The position numbers and the translations under genes were made by a program. Below, piece after piece: positions 35,453 to 43,432 of a stretch of DNA of 64,000 nt. The stretch lies in contig CANLQD010000001.1 of the NCBI GenBank assembly GCA_947493175.1, positions 1 through 64,000 of the forward strand, read 5' to 3'. This DNA comes from an uncultured Flavobacteriaceae bacterium. Its GTDB lineage: Bacteria > Bacteroidota > Bacteroidia > Flavobacteriales > Flavobacteriaceae. Within the stretch, counting starts at the first letter, position 1, and the number at the start of each line of letters is the position of its first letter. The notes under the pieces are model-generated. The model was given only the letters and a program-made list of their open reading frames with translations, searched no databases and was not told the origin of the DNA.

Positions 35453-36643
35453 ATGAATTTTGCCCTTCAGAAAACTTTGGAGCTTATATTAATCATCGGT
35501 CTTGGTCTCTTACTTCAGAAAAAGGTTGCCAAGCAAGATTTAAAAGGTTTAAAGACCGTTATTTTAAGCGTGGCACTTCCCGCCACCATATTCATCGCAT
35601 TGTTGAAGATCAAGCTCGAGAGCTCGTTATTGGTATTCCCTTTGTTGGCGCTTTCTTTTAACCTTACCATGTTACTGGCCTCCAAGTACGCTTTATCGGC
35701 ATCGCTTCCGAAAACGCAAAACGCAAAAAAAAGAACCTTGATGATGTTGTTGCCTTCATTGGCTCCGGGTCTTTCATGTTTTCCCTTCATCGTGGTTTAT
35801 CTGGGCGATGATTCCTTAGCTTTGGCCGCATTGGCCGATGTAGGCAATAAAATATTTGGCTTGATTCTTCTGTACATGCTGGCCATGCACTGGTATAATT
35901 TAAGGGTTTCAAAAGACCTAAGGGCCTCTACCAAAAGTAGATTGCGAAGTTTACTCTTATCAATGTTGAACGAACCCATCAATATGGTAATCGTGGTAGG
36001 GCTGATTATGCTCGGTTTTGGTTGGGGTCTTGCTTCCCTACCAGGCTTCCTTCAAAACACAATCAACAGTATGAAGGTCTTGATGACCCCGTTGGTACTC
36101 CTTTTTATAGGAATGGCCGTACGTATTAAGTTCAACGAGTTCGGATGTATCCTTTCCCTATTGATGCGCCGAGCGGGAATCACCTTTTGCCTGTCGGCAC
36201 TTTTTGTGTATTTGTTTCCGGCGATGACACCCGCATTGATCTTGTTGTTGGTGGTCTTTCCTCAAAGTGCCTGTAGCTTTTGGCCTTTTGCCCACATGAG
36301 TGCCGTCGCATCATTAGAAACAAAAGACGGACAACAGAAACCGACTTTCGATATCGACTTTGCCATTAATATATTGGCCTGTTCCCTACCTTTTTCCACT
36401 ATCTTGATTATTGGTATTTTCTCTTTTAGCGATGTTTTTGTGAACCCGTCCAATCTGTTGATTTCAGGTATTACTTTGGGTTTGGCATCCTTTATACCAT
36501 ATCTATCATCAAAATTGGGAAGGGGCAAGTCTGTTAAAGAACTAACAGAGAGTTCTTTGCTTACCAAACTGCATCAAACGGATAAGGATGAAAAAATCGT
36601 CAAGGAGGTCATAAAAAGTAAAAAGGCGAACGAAATGGCTTAA
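35453..36643 (+). CDS. AEC-type (auxin efflux carrier family) permease
   Basis: A 396-residue integral membrane protein with about ten hydrophobic segments and the AEC/BASS-like layout (LILIIGLGLLLQKKVAKQDLKGLKTVILSVALPATIF near the start, ALADVGNKIFGLILLYML near 127). It is longer than the usual 300-residue AEC proteins because of a hydrophilic C-terminal tail (residues about 355-396) rich in Lys and Glu. AEC members carry malate, amino acids or other organic anions. It follows the aminotransferase gene by 113 bases on the same strand, with an inverted repeat between. Confidence 0.82.
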   Translation: MNFALQKTLELILIIGLGLLLQKKVAKQDLKGLKTVILSVALPATIFIALLKIKLESSLLVFPLLALSFNLTMLLASKYALSASLPKTQNAKKRTLMMLLPSLAPGLSCFPFIVVYLGDDSLALAALADVGNKIFGLILLYMLAMHWYNLRVSKDLRASTKSRLRSLLLSMLNEPINMVIVVGLIMLGFGWGLASLPGFLQNTINSMKVLMTPLVLLFIGMAVRIKFNEFGCILSLLMRRAGITFCLSALFVYLFPAMTPALILLLVVFPQSACSFWPFAHMSAVASLETKDGQQKPTFDIDFAINILACSLPFSTILIIGIFSFSDVFVNPSNLLISGITLGLASFIPYLSSKLGRGKSVKELTESSLLTKLHQTDKDEKIVKEVIKSKKANEMA

Positions 36644-36827
36644 AGGTTCTTTCTTAACAGGTTTTCTTTTTTCTAGATCAACTTTTTCATGCCTTTGGTA
36701 TGAAAGATATAGACTCAAACCTTTTCTAAGATTTAAAAACTCGTAGACCTATGCCATCGACAACGCCCTATAGTCCATTTGTTTCATGCAATGGATTCGT
36801 TCAAAGCAAGGGAGCTTAATTCGACTA

Positions 36828-38132
36828 CTATTTCTTCCGCATAAAAATGGTAATCGGTACGCCCTTGAAATCAAAATGCTCGCGTAATTTGTTTTCCAGG
36901 AAACGTCTATAGGGTTCGCGAACGTACTGGGGAAGATTACAGAAAAAGGCAAATTGGGGATAGGGTGTCGGCAATTGGGTGATATACTTGATTTTTACGT
37001 ATTTGTCTTTATACGCCGGTGGTGGTGTATGCTGGATAATGGGCAGCATTACATCGTTCAGTTCACTCGTTTTTATCTTCTTGGATCTATTTTTAAATAC
37101 ATCCACCGCCGTTTCAATGGCCTTGAAAATACGTTGCTTGGTCAAGGCCGAAATAAAAATAATCGGTACATCTACGAAAGGCTCTATGGCTTGCTTGATG
37201 CGAATCGTATATTCTTTCATAGTGTTGCTTTGCTTGTCCTCGACCAGATCCCACTTATTCACCAGAATAACGATTCCCTTATTATTTCGTTGTGCCAACC
37301 AAAAAATGTTGGAAACCTGCCCATCAAAACCTCGGGTAGCATCAAAAAGCAACAAGCATACATCGCTGTGTTCAATAGCCCGTACCGAACGCATGACCGA
37401 ATAGAACTCCAAATCTTCCTTCACCTTGGATTTGCGGCGTATTCCTGCCGTATCTACCAAGTTAAACTCAAATCCAAAACGATTGTACTTGGTATCGATA
37501 CTGTCCCGGGTGGTTCCGGCAATATCGGTTACGATATAGCGGTCTTGCCCGATCAGGGCGTTGATAAAAGAAGATTTTCCTGCGTTGGGTCTTCCTACGA
37601 CGGCAAACCGTGGCAACTCGGTTTCTTCCTTTACCACTTCGGGCAATACTTCCACCAGCGCATCGAGCAATTCTCCGGTACCGCTTCCGTTGATACTTGA
37701 GATAGTATAATAATCTCCCAATCCCAAACTATAAAACTCTACCGCATCGGCCATTCGTTTAGCATTGTCGACCTTGTTGACCACTAAAAAGACCGGTTTT
37801 TTGACCCTACGAAGTAGTTTGGCCACATCTTCATCCATTCCCGTAACACCCGACTCCACATCGACCATAAAGAAAATCGCATCGGCTTCGTCGATGGCCA
37901 GCTCTACTTGTTTATCGATTTCCTGTTCGAAGATATCATCGCTACCCAACACATAACCACCGGTATCGATCAAAGAAAACTCTTTTCCGTTCCAGTCGCT
38001 CTTTCCATAATGGCGATCTCGGGTAACGCCGCTAACGGCATCGACGATAGCCTCCCTTCGTTGGATCAATCGATTGAAAAAGGTCGATTTCCCGACATTC
38101 GGTCTTCCCACTATAGCAATGATAGCACTCAT
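36828..38132 (-). CDS. der: Ribosome biogenesis GTPase Der
   Basis: A 434-residue GTPase with two tandem G domains. The first P-loop is [10 protein letters not shown] (residues 8-17) with DTGG near 57 and NKVD near 118. The second P-loop is [10 protein letters not shown] near 180 with DTAG and NKWD. A KH-like domain fills residues about 352-434. Der acts in assembly of the 50S ribosomal subunit and is essential in most bacteria. It lies beside era, both on the minus strand. The 3' end is duplicated as a decayed fragment 8 kb away at 28621-28926. Confidence 0.98.
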   Translation of the reverse strand: MSAIIAIVGRPNVGKSTFFNRLIQRREAIVDAVSGVTRDRHYGKSDWNGKEFSLIDTGGYVLGSDDIFEQEIDKQVELAIDEADAIFFMVDVESGVTGMDEDVAKLLRRVKKPVFLVVNKVDNAKRMADAVEFYSLGLGDYYTISSINGSGTGELLDALVEVLPEVVKEETELPRFAVVGRPNAGKSSFINALIGQDRYIVTDIAGTTRDSIDTKYNRFGFEFNLVDTAGIRRKSKVKEDLEFYSVMRSVRAIEHSDVCLLLFDATRGFDGQVSNIFWLAQRNNKGIVILVNKWDLVEDKQSNTMKEYTIRIKQAIEPFVDVPIIFISALTKQRIFKAIETAVDVFKNRSKKIKTSELNDVMLPIIQHTPPPAYKDKYVKIKYITQLPTPYPQFAFFCNLPQYVREPYRRFLENKLREHFDFKGVPITIFMRKK

Positions 38133-38148
38133 CTTCGTTCATTTTCGG

Positions 38149-38156
38149 CAAAAGTA
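38149..38156 (-). promoter_or_regulatory. Candidate -7 box of der
   Basis: On the minus strand TACTTTTG, an exact TAnnTTTG match, lies 16 bases upstream of the der start codon. A consensus TTG is not seen at the -33 position. It suggests der has its own promoter and is not only read from era. Confidence 0.5.
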
Positions 38157-38306
38157 CCACTTATTTTGAAGTGTAGCCTACCCTATTTCCTTAGGAACGC
38201 TCAAATGATTTCAGCAGATAAAATGCACCTCAGCTATTTCGGAAGGCCCATCATCGGGACCATCGCCCCATCACTGGTGAGAGTTCACCAATACACTTAC
38301 GGGAAA

Positions 38307-38328
38307 CAAAAAAAGCCGCTGTAAACGG
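38307..38328 (-). terminator. Weak terminator-like element downstream of era
   Basis: On the minus strand a short GC-rich hairpin (CCG...CGG around TTTACAG) is followed by seven T. The stem is only three to four pairs. It lies beyond the MITE-like element, on the far side from era, and could be the original era terminator displaced by the insertion. Confidence 0.35.
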
Positions 38329-38436
38329 ACACAATACAAATACGCAAAGCTATTTTATTATATGCGTTTTCAAATTTGCCCCAAGGTCTTAAACCAACAT
38401 GATGTAAAGGTGAGCTGAAATCCAAATTTTGATTTA

Positions 38437-38616
38437 GAGCCTGTTTAGGAATTTGGAGTTGGAACGGTTGGCGGTTGTTTTTGATGCAGTTGGAGGCATC
38501 ATTTTTAAGCATAGCTAGAGCTACAGTTTAAAATTATAACGAAACCTGCCCGCCGCTGGCAGGAAATGCTAAAAAAGAAACCTAATAAAACAATTGACAA
38601 ATTTCTAAACAGGTTC
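38437..38616. mobile_element. 180-bp MITE-like element at the era stop codon
   Basis: The ends are inverted repeats: GAGCCTGTTTAGGAATTTG at the left (38437-38455) and the complement GAACCTGTTTAGAAATTTG at the right (38598-38616), matching at 17 of 19 positions. A direct TTA lies outside both ends (38434-38436 and 38617-38619), fitting a 3-base target duplication. The right TTA is the complement of the era stop TAA. The inside has no transposase, only a short hairpin CCTGCC/GGCAGG. The 3-base TNA-type target suggests mobilisation by an IS5-group transposase. A short minus-strand ORF here (MLKNDASNCIKNN) reads through the left end and is probably not a gene. Confidence 0.85.
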
Positions 38617-39501
38617 TTAGTTATTGTAACCAAAACGTTTCAGCTGTCTTGTATTGCTACGCCAATTCTTGTTTACCTTCACATATAATTCGATATGTAC
38701 TTGTTTTCCAAAGAACCGTTCTAAATCTTTACGGGCCTCGACCCCTACCCTTTTTAGGGCGCTTCCCTTATGCCCTATGATGATTCCTTTTTGGGAATCG
38801 CGTTCCACCATGATCACGGCGCGCATACGTATGATATCATCATCTTCCACAAACTCCTCGGTCTCGATTTCTACGGCATAGGGAATTTCCTTTTTGTAAT
38901 GCATCAATATTTTTTCCCGTATGGTTTCGTTTACGAAGAATCGCTCGGGCTTATCCGTCAGTTGATCCTTTGGATAATAAGCAGGCGATTCGGGAAGCAA
39001 TTCGATAATGCGTTCGAATACATTTTTGATATTGAAGTTGGAAAGCGCGGATATGGGATGCAGCTCTACCGAGGGAAGCAACTCTTGCCAATACTGCACT
39101 TGTTCCTCTAATAATTCTTGTGTTGCAGTATCCACTTTGTTCAAAAGCAACAAAACAGGAATCTTGCTATTTTTGATCTTCTCGAAAAAGGCTTCGTCCT
39201 TCAAGGCCTTTTCTCCAATTTCAACCATATAAAGCAGTACATCGGCATCCTCAAAAGCCGATTTCACAAAATTCATCATCGAGGATTGCAGCTCATAGGC
39301 GGGTTTGATAATACCCGGGGTGTCTGATAAGATCACTTGAAAATCATCTCCGTTTACAATCCCCAAAATACGATGACGTGTCGTTTGCGCCTTGGAGGTG
39401 ATGATAGACAGTTTCTCCCCTACAAAGGCATTCATAAGGGTAGACTTCCCTACATTGGGGTTTCCGATAATATTTACGAAGCCTGCTTTATGAGTCGCCA
39501 T
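38617..39501 (-). CDS. era: GTPase Era
   Basis: A 294-residue Era GTPase. The P-loop is GNPNVGKST near residues 11-19, followed by SDTPG near 60 and NKVD near 120. The C-terminal KH domain includes IGHKGSALKRVGVEARKDLERFFGK. Era binds the 3' end of 16S rRNA during 30S assembly. The ATG at 39501 (MATHKAGFVNIIG) matches the family, while an upstream ATG at 39537 adds 12 unrelated residues. It overlaps the end of the symporter gene by 14 bases. The stop codon borders a MITE-like element. Confidence 0.97.
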   Translation of the reverse strand: MATHKAGFVNIIGNPNVGKSTLMNAFVGEKLSIITSKAQTTRHRILGIVNGDDFQVILSDTPGIIKPAYELQSSMMNFVKSAFEDADVLLYMVEIGEKALKDEAFFEKIKNSKIPVLLLLNKVDTATQELLEEQVQYWQELLPSVELHPISALSNFNIKNVFERIIELLPESPAYYPKDQLTDKPERFFVNETIREKILMHYKKEIPYAVEIETEEFVEDDDIIRMRAVIMVERDSQKGIIIGHKGSALKRVGVEARKDLERFFGKQVHIELYVKVNKNWRSNTRQLKRFGYNN

Positions 39502-40852
39502 GTTGTAGTCTTTTAAAATAGTCTTTGGCCGCAGCATTTACTTTGGGGGCAAGCAACAATACGGCGATCATGTTGGGAATTACCATCAAAGCATACGACA
39601 GATCGATGAGGTTTTTGACCAGCTCCAGGGAAGCCACCGCCGCAAAAACGATCATCAATACAAAATAGACGTTATAGAATTTCCCAATTTTGGCATTGGT
39701 TAAAAACGAGAGGCATTTTACCCCGTAGTAAGAGTAGGTAAACAGTGTCGATAAAGCAAAGGCGGTTACAATCAACATCAACAAATCATCCCCAAATCCA
39801 AAAAGGGTGCGCTCAAAGGCGGTCAAGGTCATGACGATCCCGCTTTGGTCTTCAAGATAGGCTCCGCTCAAAATAATGACTACGGCGGTAAAGGTACATA
39901 CTAAAATCGTGTCGATAAAAGGCCCTAGCATGGCCACCAAACCCTCCCGTATAGGTTCATCGTTTTTAGATTGCCCATGGTACATAGGGGCACTTCCGAG
40001 TCCGGCCTCGTTCGAAAACATAGCCCGGCGTACCCCGATGATCACGAGACCCCAAAAACCGCCTGTAACAATGGTTTTAAAGTTCCAAGCTTCGACAATG
40101 ATCATTTTTAGGGAAGGAAGTATCTGGGAGGCGTTTAAAACCATTACCACAATGACCGCAATCAAATAGACCGCAACCATGAAGGGCACGAGTGCAGAAG
40201 CTACTTTGGCAATTTTGGTGAGGCCTCCAAAAATAACAAAAGAGGTGATGATCGCCAATAGGAAGCCAATCGTCCATTTCCAATTGAGTTCGCTCATCTC
40301 AAACAGGTTGGCCGAGGGGTCCACCACGCTCATAAAGGTTTCTGTAAACTGATTGGCCGTAAAAACACCCAAAAAACCGAAAAGTCCACAGACTGCGAAA
40401 AAGATAGCAAGGGGCCGTGCTTTTGCCCCTAAACCTTTGGTGATGTAAAACATAGGACCACCTTGTAACTTTCCATCGGAGTCGGTTCCGCGGAACATGA
40501 TGGAAAGGCTGCAAGAATAAAATTTAATACACATACCGATCAATGCGGTCATCCATATCCAGAAAACGACGCCTGGCCCTCCGTCATGAATTGCAATAGC
40601 TACTCCAGAAATGTTACCCAATCCCACAGTGGCTGCAACGGCCGCCGATAGCGCTTGAAAGGAGCTGACGTCTCCCTTCGCGTTCTTATCATCGTATTTG
40701 CCCGCTGTGATGGCAATTGCGTGACCAAAGAAACGATAGGGTAAAAACTTAGAATAAAATACCAGAAAGAGTCCGCCCGCAATCAACAGTAAAAACATGG
40801 GCCACTCGGTATAGGGCAGTGCAGAGGAGATAAAATCGTTGATGGTGTCCAT
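39488..40852 (-). CDS. Sodium:alanine symporter family protein (AGCS)
   Basis: A 454-residue permease with about eleven transmembrane segments. The AGCS signature is clear near residue 75 (GLGNISGVAIAIHDGGPG followed by VFWIWMTA). Members move alanine or glycine with sodium. The ATG at 40852 (MDTINDFISSALPYTEWPMF) gives the normal start; the longer frame to 40909 adds 19 residues unlike the family. It is translated just ahead of era and overlaps it by 14 bases, so both are likely on one transcript. Confidence 0.93.
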   Translation of the reverse strand: MDTINDFISSALPYTEWPMFLLLIAGGLFLVFYSKFLPYRFFGHAIAITAGKYDDKNAKGDVSSFQALSAAVAATVGLGNISGVAIAIHDGGPGVVFWIWMTALIGMCIKFYSCSLSIMFRGTDSDGKLQGGPMFYITKGLGAKARPLAIFFAVCGLFGFLGVFTANQFTETFMSVVDPSANLFEMSELNWKWTIGFLLAIITSFVIFGGLTKIAKVASALVPFMVAVYLIAVIVVMVLNASQILPSLKMIIVEAWNFKTIVTGGFWGLVIIGVRRAMFSNEAGLGSAPMYHGQSKNDEPIREGLVAMLGPFIDTILVCTFTAVVIILSGAYLEDQSGIVMTLTAFERTLFGFGDDLLMLIVTAFALSTLFTYSYYGVKCLSFLTNAKIGKFYNVYFVLMIVFAAVASLELVKNLIDLSYALMVIPNMIAVLLLAPKVNAAAKDYFKRLQHGDS

Positions 40853-40930
40853 AAATAATATACGGGCCGAAGGTATACATTTTAGGCTTTTTAAGACAGG
40901 GAAGGGCAAAAAATATTCTTACAAGAAGTT

Positions 40931-40961
40931 TTGAATAAACTAAAAATTGGTTGTATCTTTG
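40931..40961 (+). promoter_or_regulatory. Promoter of the initiator tRNA gene
   Basis: TTG at 40931-40933, a 20-base spacer and TATCTTTG at 40954-40961 match the Bacteroidota promoter TTG-N(17-23)-TAnnTTTG. The box ends 10 bases before the mature tRNA start, the right distance for a stable RNA. Confidence 0.85.
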
Positions 40962-40971
40962 CCGTCCACAT

Positions 40972-41044
<73 letters not shown>

Positions 41045-41052
41045 CTAGATTT

Positions 41053-41080
41053 AAAGCCATCGAATTGATGGCTTTTTTTT
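41053..41080 (+). terminator. Intrinsic terminator of the tRNA gene
   Basis: AAAGCCATC and GATGGCTTT form a 9-base stem around a 5-base loop, followed by a run of T to 41080. It lies 9 bases after the mature tRNA end. Confidence 0.9.
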
Positions 41081-41377
41081 ATTCATAAGCATTTTCCCGA
41101 TTTTTATTACATATACCACTCTTGAAAGCTTCCCATGTCAAGACCCTGATCCTATCTTAAAAATTCTGGCCATCATAATCAACAACACCAGACAATGACC
41201 ATGGTCATTTTTATAAAATTTCTTATCCGATAGTTTTAAGGTTTAATTAGCTTAAAATTTAAGGAACCATTAAAAGAATAACGCTAGTTTTAATCTCCGA
41301 GAATTCGGACGATCTTGCCTAAATCCCACCAGTTCAAACCTACTTTGACCCTTTCAATACGTGTAATTTTTTAGGGA
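41081..41377. other. Intergenic region before the AraC-type gene
   Basis: No gene is seen. The sequence is AT-rich, with a palindrome-like CCGAGAATTCGG near 41297 that also occurs near 13627. A TACTTTG string near 41341-41347 is one base short of a TAnnTTTG box and could serve the downstream regulator. Confidence 0.4.
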
Positions 41378-42910
41378 ATGGCTTACAATAAAATGTTCTT
41401 ATGGGGTTTCAAAAATGCATCCTCTTCGAAACTCCTTTTTCCATGTTGGGTAAATGCATCTAGTGATTGCTTTGTACTAGTTTGGGCCATCGCATTTTTT
41501 TTATGGCCCTATCACAACGGATATTCTTCTCCTTTGAAGCCGTACTCCGCTCAAAAAGAACGGTTTTACGATTCACTGCCCGAGAAAGCTTCACCAGCGG
41601 AAATAGCTCAATACAAGGCTGCCGCCCTTTACTACGCCAATCAGAACGACGCCCCTGAAGCAATGCGCTATACCGAAAAATACTTATGGGAAGAGTTCAA
41701 CACCGATTTCTTATTGGATGAAGGTTTTGAAAGCATTAAAGATTCCCCTGAATACAAGCGGATCAGCCAAAAATACATCGCCAGACTCAACATCTGGTCG
41801 TTTATTTACTTCTATATAGCATTGATCGGTTTCTACATTGCCTTTAGTATCAATTTCAGAAAAAAGATAGACCCCATCGCCAGAATCTTAGTGAGCAGTT
41901 TTATCTTTATCCACTCTTTTTTTCTCTTTCATATTTGCCTTAACATTTCAAATCATCAGTTTAAGTATCCGCATCTGTACTTAATGTCTCATGCGTTTCT
42001 ATTTCTCTATGGACCTCTGCTGTATTTTTATTTCAAGAGAATTACACAGAAGTATGTCTTTAAAAAGCGGGATCTGTTGCATTTGTTACCCACCGTCTTA
42101 TTACTAATATACCTTGTGCCGATCTATGCCTTACCGGCCGAAGCTAAATTAGGGCTTATGCTAGAACGAATTCGTTGGGGGCATCATCCCGCTGACCCGA
42201 ACCATGTATCATTATTGGTGTTTTTAAAACTATCTTCCCTGATCGTTTACGGGTATTTTATTCTGCGATTATATCTAAACAGCAAAAAAAGCGATACCCT
42301 GATCCAAGCGAATATAAAATGGCAACGTAATGTTTCTGCAATCTACTTTCTTTATATTCTGCTGTACCTTATTTACGGTATTTCTATTAGCAATGATATT
42401 TCCTATGGGGTGTTTTATCACACTCAAATCATTTGCCTCATCGGCATGGTTGTTTATTTTGGCTATTCGGCCAACGTACAACCAAAAGTATATAGCGGCC
42501 TCTATTCCCTTCATCTTAATAACAAACCTAAATACAATAACTCAGGGCTTTCTAAAAATCTGGCGAACGAGCTAAAAGAAAAATTATTGGTATTGTTCAA
42601 CGAGCATAAAATTTACAAACAGAACAACATCAGTCTGGAAGCCCTTGCTGAAAAACTCAATACCAGCAGGCATGGCACTTCTCAGCTCATCAATGAACAT
42701 TTTGAGATGACTTTTAACGAATTGGTGAATACCTATCGAGTGCAAGAGGCCCAACGATTGCTCCATTGCGAAAAGAAAAAGAATAGCAATATTATCGACA
42801 TTGCCTATGAAGTCGGCTACAACAACAAAACTACTTTTAACAAGGCCTTTAAAAAACGTACGAACCTTACACCACGGGAGTTTAAAAAAAAGGTGATTAC
42901 CCATAAGTAG
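41378..42910 (+). CDS. Membrane-bound AraC-family regulator
   Basis: A 510-residue protein with a first hydrophobic segment at about 27-45, a soluble region with a short TPR-like helix pair (EIAQYKAAALYYANQNDAPEAM), then seven or eight transmembrane helices at about 140-370, and a C-terminal AraC helix-turn-helix domain at about 410-505 (ISLEALAEKLNTSRHGTSQLINEHF, IIDIAYEVGYNNKTTFNKAFKK). Membrane AraC proteins in Bacteroidota sense unknown signals directly. It lies upstream of the SusC gene on the same strand and is the only regulator near the polysaccharide locus, so control of that locus is a reasonable guess. Confidence 0.9.
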   Translation: MAYNKMFLWGFKNASSSKLLFPCWVNASSDCFVLVWAIAFFLWPYHNGYSSPLKPYSAQKERFYDSLPEKASPAEIAQYKAAALYYANQNDAPEAMRYTEKYLWEEFNTDFLLDEGFESIKDSPEYKRISQKYIARLNIWSFIYFYIALIGFYIAFSINFRKKIDPIARILVSSFIFIHSFFLFHICLNISNHQFKYPHLYLMSHAFLFLYGPLLYFYFKRITQKYVFKKRDLLHLLPTVLLLIYLVPIYALPAEAKLGLMLERIRWGHHPADPNHVSLLVFLKLSSLIVYGYFILRLYLNSKKSDTLIQANIKWQRNVSAIYFLYILLYLIYGISISNDISYGVFYHTQIICLIGMVVYFGYSANVQPKVYSGLYSLHLNNKPKYNNSGLSKNLANELKEKLLVLFNEHKIYKQNNISLEALAEKLNTSRHGTSQLINEHFEMTFNELVNTYRVQEAQRLLHCEKKKNSNIIDIAYEVGYNNKTTFNKAFKKRTNLTPREFKKKVITHK

Positions 42911-43432
42911 CAGTACCAATTAAAGAAAAAGAACTGCTCCTCTTTACTAAACAAAATATACAACAGCTACGGCCTTTCCACCTCTTTGATCCCACACCGA
43001 GATTTTACAACCCCAATATCCTCCTTACGCAACATTTTTGAAAAAGCGTTGGCACCGCCACTCTTAAAAGGCACAGAAGCAAAAGGGGTGTATTGTCAAA
43101 TGCAAATGCTATCAATTATTTCTATGGATGCATATAAAAACATGCCTTAGCCTATCACAAGGGTGTCGTATATCACTATCGATCGTCAAGGCAGACGGCA
43201 AAAGTAACTGGTAAGCTTTTATCGGGGAATAAGCAAACCTTTATAGGGAATGTCCGAATACCGTACGTAAGGCATTTATTTTGGCGAACAGTTTTTGATT
43301 ATTTAACAAGGCAGCTTCGTTAAGCACAATCCCTAAAACAATCTTTTTGTCTCTCTCTTTTTAGGTTTTTTGAATTAGCAATCAAGTCTTTTCGAAGCTG
43401 CCTTTCATCGCTAAACCTTATAACAATTCAGT
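42911..43432. other. Intergenic region and susC leader with 12-base inverted repeat
   Basis: No ORF of interest lies in this 522-base gap. Perfect 12-base arms AAGGCAGCTTCG (43308-43319) and CGAAGCTGCCTT (43393-43404) could close a long stem-loop of about 97 bases ending 28 bases before the SusC start, which is likely within the 5' leader. It may control translation or transcription of the locus. Promoter boxes could not be fixed. Confidence 0.6.

Noticed and set aside
28621..36828. Complete integrative mobile element bounded by the two der 3' ends
   Set aside because: No integrase, transposase, relaxase or plasmid gene is in the interval, so only the duplication itself can be claimed.
36954..37700. 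248-residue plus-strand ORF opposite der
   Set aside because: It is antisense to the highly conserved der gene and has no recognisable domain.
38297..38512. 71-residue minus-strand ORF near era
   Set aside because: It runs from inside the MITE-like element across its end into flanking DNA and has no family pattern.
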